A stretch of DNA of 64,000 nt from CAVQKZ01 sp963837325 (GCA_963837325.1 CAWIMV010000001.1:310001-374000), one strand, 5' to 3'. Positions 39,451 through 48,064 are shown, counted from the stretch's first letter. The notes: generated by a model not told the origin, from the sequence alone. A program made the numbers and translations.

Positions 39451-41346
39451 ATGTGTGAGAACCACGAAGCCGATGAGGCGGTCGCGAAGGCCCTGCTCGG
39501 TATGGCCCCCTCTGGTGACATTACCCGGCGACACCTGTTCGGGCTTCTCGGCGGGGTTGCTGCGTTGGGGACCGGTGCCTTGGTGGCGGGTCGATCCGGG
39601 GCGAGCGCCGCTGGCGCGTCAGTCAACGGACTCACTCCGGTAAACCTCGGCATGCACGTGCATGGCCCTTGGAGCGAGGGTGATGCGTCGTGGGCGCTGC
39701 ACCTGTTCCTGGCCAAGCAGTGCGGCGTCGACGTCGTGTACATGACCGACCACAATTTCCGCGCTCGCGCCACGGGATACATGACCGGTTTGAGTGGTGA
39801 ATTCGTGGCGTCGACGACAGGCGCGCACTCGTCGCATGCAGCCACTCTCAACTCAGGTGCCATGCGCCTGATGATCAAGTCGTCGACCAAAGCGCCAGCC
39901 TCGCAGATCATGTCGATCGAGCCGGACGTCAACGCCTGGGATCACCTTCGGACGGGAATCGGCGGCCAAGTTCTCACGATCACCTACGGTAGCGTCGCAA
40001 TTCCCAGCAAGGGACTGCACGAAGTCGTGGTCACGCTGTCAATCCATCCGGCCTTCGGCGGCCGGCCACAGGGGCGCTACTCCCTGCGGTATCGCTTCAT
40101 GCCGGGAACCACCCGCAAGAGTTACGCAACGTCTGGCGGCGGTCTGGTGGGCGTCATCAACATGCCGTCGTTGTCCAGCGGCAACACCGTCGTTATCAAG
40201 CCCGAAGACGACATCGTTGCGCTATGGCCGGACATGCATCCCAAAGACAACGGCTTCTACCTGCTGGCCTTCAGTGCCACGACGGCACCCGCAGCGAACA
40301 GCACTGCCGACGTGCACATCTCCGGCGTCAAGTTCGCGCGCCCGGAGAACGATGCCGCTTCGGTGATCGCCAACCAGCGGTCCATCATCGCTGCCTACGT
40401 AGCCAGGTTCCCGGACGTCAAAGCGGTTCTCTCCGAAGAAATCAGCCTCGGGCCGCTGCTGTACCCCCACTGCAACGTCTTTGGTGCCGCACCCAAGTTC
40501 GACAGCATGGCCGATTTGACGCCGGACAACTTCCGGGACTACTACGCGGCCTACATCGCGGCCGCGCAGGCCATGACGGCCCAGCAGACCCAGGGCTTCA
40601 CCACCTGGAACCATCCGTACGGGTTCAGCGCGGGAGGTGTCACCGATCCGCACCCGACCACTACTCGCAGGAATCTATTCACGACGCAGTTCAACGATCC
40701 CGTGGCCCCGTTCCTGGGCGCGCTCGGCCTGGAGGTCGGTTATGCCTGGAGGGGTGGTGTGTCTACCCAGGAGCACTTGAATCTGTGGCACACCTTCACC
40801 CGCAATGGCGTCTTCCTCACCGGCTCCGGCGCCAACGATGCGCACAACAGCGGCGCCTGGAAAGGACTGGGGAACGGGTTCATCACCGGGGTGTTTCCAA
40901 CGGAGCTCAGCGACCAGGCGATCGCCGCGAGTCTTCGGGCCGGCAATGCCTTCACGGTACATCCCGGCAAATGGTCGGGCGCGCTGCTCTCCAGTCAGGT
41001 GAGTGGCGTCCCCATGGGCGGCGTCACCGTAGGCGCCCCAGCTACCCGAAGGGCCGAAATCAGCGTCGCCAATCTCCCCGCGGGCTGCCGGCTGCAACTG
41101 CTGGCCAGCCCGGTGGACTACACGGGACCGGATCCCGCACTGGCGGTGGTCGGCGAATGGACCGCGGCACAGGTGGGCGCTGGCGGCAGTGGCACGGTCA
41201 CTACCGACGTCGGGCAAACGTCGTCGGCGTTCTTTTGCGCCCAAGTCGTCAACTCCAGCGGCACCCCGATCGCCACCGGCAACCCGTCCGTCTTCCTCAC
41301 TGCCGAGCCGCCACGGGGCATCCCCGCAGATCGTCGAGTGAACTGA
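39451..41346 (+). CDS. Tat-exported PHP/CehA-McbA-like metallohydrolase
   Basis: The 631-residue protein starts at ATG 39451. The twin-arginine signal is GDITRRHLFGLLGG with hydrophobic run VAALGTGALVAG. The mature part opens with LGMHVHGPWSEGDAS and VDVVYMTDHNF, the HxH and DH metal sites of PHP-superfamily CehA/McbA hydrolases. Further candidate ligands are TTWNHPYGF and GANDAHNSGAW. A large beta insert separates the first and second halves, and a beta domain ends the protein. Tat export fits folding with metal inside the cell. The substrate, an ester, amide or phosphoester, is unknown. Confidence 0.72.
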   Translation: MCENHEADEAVAKALLGMAPSGDITRRHLFGLLGGVAALGTGALVAGRSGASAAGASVNGLTPVNLGMHVHGPWSEGDASWALHLFLAKQCGVDVVYMTDHNFRARATGYMTGLSGEFVASTTGAHSSHAATLNSGAMRLMIKSSTKAPASQIMSIEPDVNAWDHLRTGIGGQVLTITYGSVAIPSKGLHEVVVTLSIHPAFGGRPQGRYSLRYRFMPGTTRKSYATSGGGLVGVINMPSLSSGNTVVIKPEDDIVALWPDMHPKDNGFYLLAFSATTAPAANSTADVHISGVKFARPENDAASVIANQRSIIAAYVARFPDVKAVLSEEISLGPLLYPHCNVFGAAPKFDSMADLTPDNFRDYYAAYIAAAQAMTAQQTQGFTTWNHPYGFSAGGVTDPHPTTTRRNLFTTQFNDPVAPFLGALGLEVGYAWRGGVSTQEHLNLWHTFTRNGVFLTGSGANDAHNSGAWKGLGNGFITGVFPTELSDQAIAASLRAGNAFTVHPGKWSGALLSSQVSGVPMGGVTVGAPATRRAEISVANLPAGCRLQLLASPVDYTGPDPALAVVGEWTAAQVGAGGSGTVTTDVGQTSSAFFCAQVVNSSGTPIATGNPSVFLTAEPPRGIPADRRVN

Positions 41347-42013
41347 CGTCGCGGCAAGAATTCGCGTCCGGGCGAGAGACCAATGACCCGCCGTCGACGG
41401 CCACACCTGACCGGCCGAGTGACCGCGAGGCGGTGACCATGCCCGCCGCACCCGCCACGAGGGCTCCGGCGATCAGCGAGGTGATGACGGGCGATACCGC
41501 GTCCGGCAACTCGACGCGGCCGAGCACGGCCGCGCCGACTGCCGGGCTGACGCAGGCGAGTAGGAGCAGGGCCCGCAGGCGCACGGCGCGCTGTGCGCCG
41601 TGCGCCTGCAGGGCGAAGCCCTCGCCGGCCGCATGCAGGACCAGCGCAACGACGACGCCGCCCGAGCCGATCAGCACCAGCGCCGCCCCTTCCAGCGCCC
41701 GGTGCACTGCAATCGCCAGTCCGGTGGTCGTCGCCGGATGCGTACCGCACGCGCACGCCCACCGAGCCGCAACTGCGGCCGCACCGAACGCGCCGACGCA
41801 CGTGGCTCCGATCAGCGGCTGGGCCGATCGGACGTCGGCCACATCGCGAACGATGTCGGGTGCGAGATCGAGCGCGATCACCGCGAGCAGCGCTGCTGCG
41901 GCGAGCCGAAGGGCCGTCGGGCCCGACTGCCGGAACGCGCCGGCGAACGTCGCGCCACCGATGGTTGCCGCGGCGACGAGGGCGAGCGCCGCCCAACCCG
42001 AGCCGCCGATCAT
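41297..42013 (-). CDS. ZIP-like divalent-metal transporter
   Basis: The 238-residue protein has about seven hydrophobic helices. The ZIP metal-site helices appear as LAIAVHRALEGAAL and LVLHAAGEGFAL, where His and Glu are appropriately spaced. The short His-poor loop is unusual. Start ATG 42013 overlaps the DUF899 stop (ATGA). The last 50 bases overlap antisense to the end of the Tat metallohydrolase gene. Zinc or another divalent ion is the likely substrate. Confidence 0.7.
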   Translation of the reverse strand: MIGGSGWAALALVAAATIGGATFAGAFRQSGPTALRLAAAALLAVIALDLAPDIVRDVADVRSAQPLIGATCVGAFGAAAVAARWACACGTHPATTTGLAIAVHRALEGAALVLIGSGGVVVALVLHAAGEGFALQAHGAQRAVRLRALLLLACVSPAVGAAVLGRVELPDAVSPVITSLIAGALVAGAAGMVTASRSLGRSGVAVDGGSLVSRPDANSCRDVSSLDDLRGCPVAARQ

Positions 42014-42762
42014 GTCGGCTCCGGGAGCGCAGGGTCGGCGGCGTACGCGACGGTGGCCCGGCCCTGGGGCTGCTCCCACGGTTCCTGCCGGCCCAGCGCG
42101 GTCAGATCGAGCAGCGGGTAGGCGGGCATCATCACCTCTACGCCGCGACCGAACGTCGCATAGGTGTGGTAGACCGCGTCGCCGTCGCGCACGAAGCAGC
42201 TGATGCCGGGCATCTCGCCGGACCAGTCACGCCAGGCGATGTCGGCTGCCTCGAGTTCGGCTTGGCTCCGATAGTTGTACTCGGCCGGCGCCACCGAAGC
42301 GTCGATCGTGACGTGGAAGTCGTAGTTGAACTCAGTTCCGAACGACGAGTACCAGGGGAAGGTCCACCCCTTCGACTCGCGCCAGCTCTGCAGCTTCGCG
42401 TACGGCGCGCGGGACACGGCGACGTAGGCGGTGTTGCGCCGGCGCAGCTGAGCCCGGATGTGCTCGCTCATGGCGTCAGCCATGGCGGTGCAGCTGGTGC
42501 ACGGCTCGTCCCAGGACGGGTCGTACATGAAGTGCTGTAACAGGAGCTGCTGGCGGTCACCGAACAGGTCGAGCAGGCCCGTCTCGCCGTCCGGGCCAGT
42601 GAAGCGGTAGTCCTTGTCGATCCGCACCATCGGCAGCCGTCGACGGTCGGCATTGAGCGCGTCCCGTTCGCGGTTGAGCTCCTTCTCCCGCCGCAGTAGT
42701 TGCTTGCGGGCGGTGAGCCACTGCTCGCGCGATACCACCTCGGGCAGGTTTGCTGTGGGCAT
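42010..42762 (-). CDS. DUF899 thioredoxin-like protein
   Basis: The 250-residue protein is a standard-length DUF899 member. Conserved parts are VVSREQWLTARKQLLRREKEL, PMVRIDKDYRFTGPDG, the thioredoxin-like DEPCTSCTAMADAM with CxxC, and the C-terminal VYHTYATFGRGVEVM. The exact reaction is unknown. It is upstream of the ZIP-like gene, with a 4-base overlap, and divergent from the SRPBCC/ArsR pair. ArsR-type operators lie directly before its start. Confidence 0.85.
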   Translation of the reverse strand: MPTANLPEVVSREQWLTARKQLLRREKELNRERDALNADRRRLPMVRIDKDYRFTGPDGETGLLDLFGDRQQLLLQHFMYDPSWDEPCTSCTAMADAMSEHIRAQLRRRNTAYVAVSRAPYAKLQSWRESKGWTFPWYSSFGTEFNYDFHVTIDASVAPAEYNYRSQAELEAADIAWRDWSGEMPGISCFVRDGDAVYHTYATFGRGVEVMMPAYPLLDLTALGRQEPWEQPQGRATVAYAADPALPEPT

Positions 42763-42800
42763 CAGTTCCTCTTCTCCTCGTTACGGGGCGCCGACCGCCC

Positions 42801-42860
42801 CGATGTGCAACCAGTAGTAGCACGTCAGATAGACGATGTGCAACCGTTAGTTGCACATCG
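42801..42860. promoter_or_regulatory. Tandem ArsR-type operators
   Basis: The perfect inverted repeat CGATGTGCAAC-CGTTA-GTTGCACATCG lies at 42834-42860. A second copy at 42801-42827 has the same left arm and 5-base spacer, with three mismatches in the right arm. The copies are 33 bases apart, about three DNA turns. They lie between the DUF899 and SRPBCC starts. Confidence 0.7.
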
Positions 42861-42925
42861 CTTCCCGCTGTGCGACGATCGGTAGACCGTCACTGTTGGC
42901 GGGCCGGACAGGAAAGCGGAGATCG

Positions 42926-43372
42926 ATGAACAACCTGACGATCGAGCGCGAGGTGCTCATCGAGGCACCCGTAGAGGTGGTATGGCGAACGGTCACCGAG
43001 CCGGACCAGATCAGCCGATGGTTTGCCGAACGGGTCGAACTCGTGGTGGAACCCGGCGCTCACGGGTACCTGCACTTCGGCGATCAGGGCGGACCGGTCG
43101 TCGTGGAGACGGTCGATCCACCCGCTCGCTTCTCGTTCCGCTGGAACCACCCAGCCGGCGAGGAGCCGGTACCCGGCAATTCGGTGCTCGTCGAGTTCAC
43201 GCTGACCCCTGAAGGGGCCGCGCGGACGCGGCTGCGAGTGGTGGAAAGCGGCCACGAGCTGCGCGACTGGCCCGACGCGGACAAGCAGCGCTACGCCGAT
43301 GAGCACCGCGAGGGCTGGGGCGAGTTTCTGGACCGGCTGGCCCACGTTGTCACGGAGCGCCCATCGACATGA
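42926..43372 (+). CDS. SRPBCC/AHSA1-domain protein
   Basis: The 148-residue protein has the START-like AHSA1 pattern: REVLIEAPVEVVWRTVTEP, then ISRWFAERVEL, PPARFSFRWNHP and HELRDWPDADKQRYADEHREGWGEFLDRL at the C-terminus. Members bind hydrophobic ligands in an internal cavity. GGA precedes the ATG. It overlaps the ArsR gene by four bases; this AHSA1-ArsR pairing is widespread in actinobacteria, where the ArsR protein controls the pair. Confidence 0.87.
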   Translation: MNNLTIEREVLIEAPVEVVWRTVTEPDQISRWFAERVELVVEPGAHGYLHFGDQGGPVVVETVDPPARFSFRWNHPAGEEPVPGNSVLVEFTLTPEGAARTRLRVVESGHELRDWPDADKQRYADEHREGWGEFLDRLAHVVTERPST

Positions 43373-43719
43373 CGGCACAAGCCGACGACGAGTTGTGGTC
43401 GGCCATCGCCGATCCTTCTCGGCGTCGGGTCCTCGACCTTCTCGTCAGCAGTGGTGGCGTCAGCGCCAGCTGGTTGGCCAGCCGGGTGCCGTTCTCCCGG
43501 CAGGCCGTATCGAAACACCTGGTCGTGCTCGAAGCGGTCGGGCTGGTCAGCCGTCGCAAGCAGGGACGAGAAGTTCTCTACCAGGTGAAGGCGGACCGTC
43601 TTGACCAGGCCACCCGAGCCATGGCGGAGCTGGCCGCGCAGTGGGACCGGCGGCTCGGCGCAATCAAGCGCCTCGCCGAAGCCGCGCACGCAGAAGCCAA
43701 GAAGAAGACGACGCGCTAG
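43369..43719 (+). CDS. ArsR-family transcriptional regulator
   Basis: The 116-residue winged-helix protein has ELWSAIADPSRRRVLDLLVSSGG, SRQAVSKHLVVLEAVGLVSRRKQGREVLY and a helical tail. The metal-binding cysteines of classical ArsR/SmtB are absent, so it probably senses something other than arsenic or zinc. It is co-translated with the SRPBCC protein. The TGTGCAAC inverted repeats upstream are its likely operators and would also control the divergent DUF899-ZIP genes. Confidence 0.88.
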   Translation: MTAQADDELWSAIADPSRRRVLDLLVSSGGVSASWLASRVPFSRQAVSKHLVVLEAVGLVSRRKQGREVLYQVKADRLDQATRAMAELAAQWDRRLGAIKRLAEAAHAEAKKKTTR

Positions 43720-43744
43720 CCGATCCGTTCACATGGGTGTGGGC

Positions 43745-44656
43745 TCAATAGGACCGTCGGGGTTGACCCGGACTCGGGACATCGACATCGACGCGCAACA
43801 CCTGTCCGGTCCGGTCGGCGATGAGTTCGTCGACCTGCTCGAAGCCGCGCCAGTCTTGCCCGACGACGAACAGGGTGCGGCCGCTCGGGCCGCCTAGTGC
43901 GCACGAGAAGGCGGGACGGTCGAACTCGATGCGGTCGATGATCTGCCCGCCTTCACGCACTCGCACCGCGGCGCCGCCGGGATCGGTGTCGCGGCCGGTC
44001 CTGGAGCGCACATCAGCGGCGGCGGTCCAGATGGCGCCTTCGGCGTCGATGCAGATGCCGTCCGGTGCGATGCCTTCGGCCCAGATCCGCCGGTTGGTCA
44101 GTGAGCCGTCGGTTCCGATGTCGAAGGCGGTGAGCCGTCCGGCTAGGGACTCGGCGACGACCAGGGTCGAACTGTCCGGGGTGATGACCATGCCATTGGG
44201 GAAATGGATGTCGTCGGCGACGCGTCGGGCTGTGCCGTCGGCTGCGACGAGAGCGATGACCCCGGGTTCAGGGAACTTGCCGGCGAGGAAGTTGGCGGTG
44301 TCGGCGCCGTTGACGTAGACGTTGCCGCGACGATGATCGACGACGATTTCGTTCCAGTTGTGTCGGGCCACACCCGACAGGTCGGCGTGGGGTACGAACG
44401 AGCCGTCCGGCTCCTGCCGCAGCAGCGACTCGCCGGTGACCAAGAGGCGCCCGTCCGTCAGCCAGTCGATGGACCAACCCAGTGCTTGCCGCCCGGGCGC
44501 CATCACTTCGTGCTGTCCGTCCGGAGTCGTCGCGATGATCTCGCCGACGCTCCAGTGCGCGAACCACAGCCTGCCGTCGTGCCAGCGAGCGGACTCAACG
44601 AAGGCCATTCCGTCCAACACGACTTCGGGCGCGCGCACGCTCGAGTAAAGATCCAT
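43745..44656 (-). CDS. SMP-30/gluconolactonase-like protein
   Basis: The 303-residue six-bladed beta-propeller has GMAFVESARWHDGRLWFAHW (metal Glu), HNWNEIVVDHRRGNVYVN (metal Asn), FPNGMVITPDSSTLVVAES (Asn/Asp site), and GIAPDGICIDAEGAIWTA (catalytic-Asp region). It is expected to hydrolyse sugar lactones or related esters. GGAGG lies eight bases before the ATG. It is divergent from a TetR gene, with paired operators between them. Confidence 0.87.
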   Translation of the reverse strand: MDLYSSVRAPEVVLDGMAFVESARWHDGRLWFAHWSVGEIIATTPDGQHEVMAPGRQALGWSIDWLTDGRLLVTGESLLRQEPDGSFVPHADLSGVARHNWNEIVVDHRRGNVYVNGADTANFLAGKFPEPGVIALVAADGTARRVADDIHFPNGMVITPDSSTLVVAESLAGRLTAFDIGTDGSLTNRRIWAEGIAPDGICIDAEGAIWTAAADVRSRTGRDTDPGGAAVRVREGGQIIDRIEFDRPAFSCALGGPSGRTLFVVGQDWRGFEQVDELIADRTGQVLRVDVDVPSPGQPRRSY

Positions 44657-44684
44657 CGTTGGCCACCTCCATGTTCAGAACTAG

Positions 44685-44721
44685 ACCGTACAGTACAGTT
44701 CCGGAAACTGGACTGTCCAGT
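44685..44721. promoter_or_regulatory. Paired TetR operators
   Basis: ACTGGAC-T-GTCCAGT at 44707-44721 is a perfect 15-bp palindrome. ACCGTAC-A-GTACAGT at 44685-44699 is a near-palindrome with the same geometry. Centres are 22 bp apart, two DNA turns. TATGAT at 44721-44726 is a plausible -10 for the tetR gene and overlaps the first site. Confidence 0.7.
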
Positions 44722-44734
44722 ATGATTTGTGGTC

Positions 44735-45412
44735 ATGGGGGATACGGCTTCCGGCCAAGACGTCGATGAGCGCCGTTCAGACCGCAAGCGGCGTGCCGTC
44801 ATCGAGGCCGCGACCGAGGCCTTTCTCGACCACGGCTACCGCGGTACGACCATGGACGCGGTGGCCGCTGTCGCTGGCGTGTCCAAGCAGACGGTGTACC
44901 AGCACTTCGGGGACAAGCAGCGGCTGTTCCGCGAGCTGATCACGGCCACCGTGCAGACGGCCAGCGATCCGGTCCATGACGAGGCGCGCCGCCTGGCCGA
45001 CAGCGGGCGGGTGGAGAAGGACCTGCGCGAACTCGCCCGCCGGCTGCTCACGCTGGTGCTGCAACCGAGCATGATGCGGCTCCGGCGCCTGGTCATCGCC
45101 GAGGCCCGCCAGTTCCCCGACCTCGGCCAACTCTTCTACGACCTCGGTCCCGGGCGCACGATCATCGCGCTCGCCGCCACCTTCGCCGAGCTGACCCGAC
45201 AAGGTCGACTCAACGCGGCCGACGCGACGCTGGCAGCCACCCAGTTCAACTGGCTCGTCATGTCGGCTCCGCTCAACCGGGCAATGCTGCTCGGCAACGA
45301 TGGCCCGCCCACAACGCGCGAGATCAACAAGTGGGCCGACAGCGGGGTGAGCACGTTCCTTGCCGCTTACGCTCACGACCGCCCGGCAGGCCAGGCCACA
45401 CCGCGGCGGTGA
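44735..45412 (+). CDS. TetR-family transcriptional regulator
   Basis: The 225-residue protein has the HTH RRAVIEAATEAFLDHGYRGTTMDAVAAVAGVSKQTVYQHFGDK, a helical core, and the C-terminal TetR_C domain (FYDLGPGRTIIALAATFAELTRQGRL). Start ATG 44735 lies eight bases after a TATGAT box; GTG 44729 is possible. It is divergent from the SMP-30 gene and should repress it and itself via the palindromes at 44685-44721. Confidence 0.88.
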   Translation: MGDTASGQDVDERRSDRKRRAVIEAATEAFLDHGYRGTTMDAVAAVAGVSKQTVYQHFGDKQRLFRELITATVQTASDPVHDEARRLADSGRVEKDLRELARRLLTLVLQPSMMRLRRLVIAEARQFPDLGQLFYDLGPGRTIIALAATFAELTRQGRLNAADATLAATQFNWLVMSAPLNRAMLLGNDGPPTTREINKWADSGVSTFLAAYAHDRPAGQATPRR

Positions 45413-45433
45413 CACCGCCTCAGTCGGTCACTG

Positions 45434-45601
45434 GTGGCCCACGGACTGAGCAACGACGAGATCGCCGAGCGCATGGTGCTGAGCCCGATGACCGCGAAGA
45501 CCCACATAAGCCGGTCGATGACCAAGCTCGGGGCACGCGACCGGGCCCAGCTCGTGGTCTTCGCCTATCAGTCCGGGCTGGTCGCACCGCGCCCGGCTTG
45601 A
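45434..45601 (+). pseudogene. Orphan LuxR/NarL-type HTH fragment
   Basis: Fifty-five codons encode VAHGLSNDEIAERMVLSP, then TAKTHISRSMTKLGARDRAQ and LVVFAYQSGLVAP, ending at TGA. This is the C-terminal DNA-binding domain of a NarL-type response regulator. No receiver domain is present: in the same frame, upstream, is the stop of the TetR gene. Truncation by deletion is the simplest reading. A GTG at 45434 could in principle start a tiny free HTH protein. Confidence 0.65.
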
Positions 45602-45653
45602 GGGACGCCGACGGATTGCCTCGGATCAACGCTGGCTGGCGAGGCAGGAATGA

Positions 45654-46862
45654 TTACGGCTTGCGAGCGAGGACGTACAGGCGCCCGGTGGTTTCGCCGC
45701 GGAAGCTGTACGGGCCACGGTGGTACCACTCGATGTCGACCAGGCCGGCTCGCTCGGCCGTGGCGACGATTTCGGCCCGGTCGTGCAGGACGAAGTCGAG
45801 GTCGACTTCGTGGCCGAACCAGTCGGTGACGGTCCGTACCTCAGCGCCGGTGTGAAAAGCAAGCACGAGCCAGCCGTCCGGGCGAAGGGGCCGCACGAGT
45901 GCGGCGATGGCGGCCGGCAGTTCCGACGCGGCGAGGTGGATCAGCGAGTACCAGGCGAGGACCGCGCCCCACCCGTCATGGTTGGTGGGACGGATCAGCT
46001 GACGCAGGTCGCCGACCTGGTAGCTGACGCCGGGGTTGCGGCGGCGGGCCTCTTGCACCATCTCCGGCGAGATGTCGAGGCCGGTCGCGTCGGCCCCGGC
46101 CCCGGCCAGGAATGCGGCCACGTGACCTGGGCCCGTGCCGACCTCGATCACCGGCGCACCGTCGGCCAGGTCGGCAACGCGGCGCAACAACCACGATTCG
46201 AACGGCAGGTCGGCGAGCTCATCGACCAGGTGCTCGGCATAGGAAGCGGCGACAGCGGCGTACGCCGCGCGCACCTTGTCATCGCGCGCCTCCGGCCCGG
46301 CATCGAGCACCGACTCGCGGTCGACGGGCGCATCGGCCGCCGTGACCGCGGGTGCGTCGACCGGGCCGAGCAGATGGATCCAGCGGTTGTCCTGTTGGCC
46401 CGGCTGGCGCGGGAGCTCGCGCACCATCGGTGGCTGGGCACTGGCCATCCGCGCCAGGGACGCCGCCACCTCGGAGCGGTCGGCGAAGCGGTGCAGCCGC
46501 TCCGTGCGCGTCTTGAGCGCGCCGGCGGGCTGCGGACCGCGAAGTAACAGCACGGTGATCAGGGCGCGTTCGTCCGGCGCGAGCCCGCGTCGCTGCGCGA
46601 ACGTCTGCACGTACTTCACCACCCGGCTGCCGGTGCCCTGCCAGGTGAGGGCGACCAGATCCTTGTCCTTGAGCGCGCTCAGCGTCTTATGCAGCAGTTC
46701 CTCGTCGTATTCGACAATGGGTTCTCGACTGCTGGTTTGGTTGCATGCGGCGCGCAGCGCATTGATGCTCGTCGGGTACGACCCCGGGACCGTGATCTCC
46801 TTCTCCAGCAGACTGCCGAGGACGCGTTGTTCGGTGGCATCGAGCACCGGCAGGTCGGCCAT
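45654..46862 (-). CDS. DUF480 (YceH-like) domain fused to a SAM methyltransferase
   Basis: The 402-residue protein has residues 1 to about 190 as YceH/DUF480: VLDATEQRVLGSLLEKEITVPGSYP, LRAACNQTSSREPI, and LMRELPRQPGQQ-like sequence (MVRELPRQPGQQDNRWIHLL). Residues from about 210 onward form a class I methyltransferase with VIEVGTGPGHVAAFLAGAGA (motif I), GLDISPEMV, and LAWYSLIHL. The two domains usually occur as separate proteins; the fusion is known in actinobacteria. Substrate unknown. Confidence 0.85.
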   Translation of the reverse strand: MADLPVLDATEQRVLGSLLEKEITVPGSYPTSINALRAACNQTSSREPIVEYDEELLHKTLSALKDKDLVALTWQGTGSRVVKYVQTFAQRRGLAPDERALITVLLLRGPQPAGALKTRTERLHRFADRSEVAASLARMASAQPPMVRELPRQPGQQDNRWIHLLGPVDAPAVTAADAPVDRESVLDAGPEARDDKVRAAYAAVAASYAEHLVDELADLPFESWLLRRVADLADGAPVIEVGTGPGHVAAFLAGAGADATGLDISPEMVQEARRRNPGVSYQVGDLRQLIRPTNHDGWGAVLAWYSLIHLAASELPAAIAALVRPLRPDGWLVLAFHTGAEVRTVTDWFGHEVDLDFVLHDRAEIVATAERAGLVDIEWYHRGPYSFRGETTGRLYVLARKP

Positions 46863-46995
46863 GACGCCGAGGTTAGCGGCCGGGTAGGAGCAGCCACCAT
46901 TGGCTTCGCCTGCAGTCAGGCGGGTGGCGTCCGCGCCAATCCTGCACTAGCGTCCGCGCAGCGAGTCCACGATCAAGCGGCCGGAGGTGCGAGTC

Positions 46996-47196
46996 ATGAG
47001 AATGAACACCGCGATGAGCAGTGCGGTGATCCCGGGGCTCCTGGCCGGCGTCATCTACGTTGTCATCGCAGTCGCCACCGGCGCCTCGGCGGGCGCCGCG
47101 ATCGTCATCGGGATCGTCGTTGCCGCCGTCGCTATCGCGATCGGCTTCATCTTCCGTTTCGTCGTCAGGCGCAGGACCGAGTCCCGACGTCCGTGA
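46996..47196 (+). CDS. Small two-helix membrane protein
   Basis: The 66-residue protein starts at ATG 46996, eight bases after GGAGG. Helix 1 is AVIPGLLAGVIYVVIAVATG and helix 2 is AIVIGIVVAAVAIAIGFIF, followed by a basic tail RRRTESRRP. The good ribosome site and clean topology support a real gene. Function is unknown. Confidence 0.6.
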   Translation: MRMNTAMSSAVIPGLLAGVIYVVIAVATGASAGAAIVIGIVVAAVAIAIGFIFRFVVRRRTESRRP

Positions 47197-47245
47197 GTTC
47201 GCTGATCCTGGCCGGCCTGCTTCTGGGGTTGACCAGCGGACTCGA

Positions 47246-48064
47246 TCAGCCCAGCAGCCTGCGGTATTTGGACGTGTCGAAGAACGAGCGATGTCCCGGC
47301 AGCGGCTGCCGCAATGGCACCTCGGGATAGAACGTCGCCGCCAACTGTGCCGACTCGGTGGTCGACAGGGTGTCGTCGGCGACGACGTACACGATGTGCA
47401 GGCCGTGGATTTCTCTCGTGACGGCGTTGAGCGCAGCCTCGGCCGCCATCGAGCCCGGTGTGTATCCCCAAAGGTCTTTGCTGCCGCGCTGCGGGTCTTC
47501 GACGCCGTACTGCGACCGCGTCTTCACCTGGTCTTCGTCGAGGACGGCGTGCAGTCGCAGCGCGACGACCGACATCTCGGGTACTCGACGTACGAACGCC
47601 TGCGCCTGTTGCTCGGCAAGCCACTTGGACAGGCTGTAGGCGTCCTCGGCGTAGCACGGGTGCTCTTCGTCGATCGGGAAGTAGTCGTACCGCGGCACCG
47701 GTGAGTAGAAGCCTCCGATCGCGTTCACGCTGGAGGCCAGGCACACGCGCCTGATGCCGTTGGCGTCGGCGGCTGCGAGCGCGTTGTAGCTGCTCACCAC
47801 GTTTGTGTTGTGGACCGTAGGTTCTGGCGCTAGCCATGGATTGAGGTAGGCCGCGAGGTGGATCAGAGCGTCGCAGCCCCGCAGCGCCGATACGACCGCG
47901 CCGTAGTCGCAGACATCGAAGTCGTACGGCCGAACCGCCGGCGTGCGGACCGGCAACCTGCTTGCCGTCCGATCGATCGCAACGACCTCGTGTCCGTGGG
48001 CCAGCGCGTGGGGCACGACGAGTGAACCGAGCTTGCCTCCGGCTCCAGTAACGGCGATCTTCAT
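47246..48064 (-). CDS. NAD-dependent epimerase/dehydrogenase (extended SDR), uronate-dehydrogenase-like
   Basis: The 272-residue protein has the Rossmann motif VTGAGGKLGSLV, the DVCDYGAVVSALRGCDALIHLAAYL segment, and the active-site YSLSKW (YxxxK), with the upstream Ser in CLASSVNA. The compact C-terminus resembles uronate dehydrogenases more than UDP-sugar epimerases. It is the last gene of an operon with mannonate dehydratase and an RraA-family protein, linked by ATGA overlap. It may oxidise a free aldose or uronate to its lactone; this is an inference from context. Confidence 0.75.
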   Translation of the reverse strand: MKIAVTGAGGKLGSLVVPHALAHGHEVVAIDRTASRLPVRTPAVRPYDFDVCDYGAVVSALRGCDALIHLAAYLNPWLAPEPTVHNTNVVSSYNALAAADANGIRRVCLASSVNAIGGFYSPVPRYDYFPIDEEHPCYAEDAYSLSKWLAEQQAQAFVRRVPEMSVVALRLHAVLDEDQVKTRSQYGVEDPQRGSKDLWGYTPGSMAAEAALNAVTREIHGLHIVYVVADDTLSTTESAQLAATFYPEVPLRQPLPGHRSFFDTSKYRRLLG

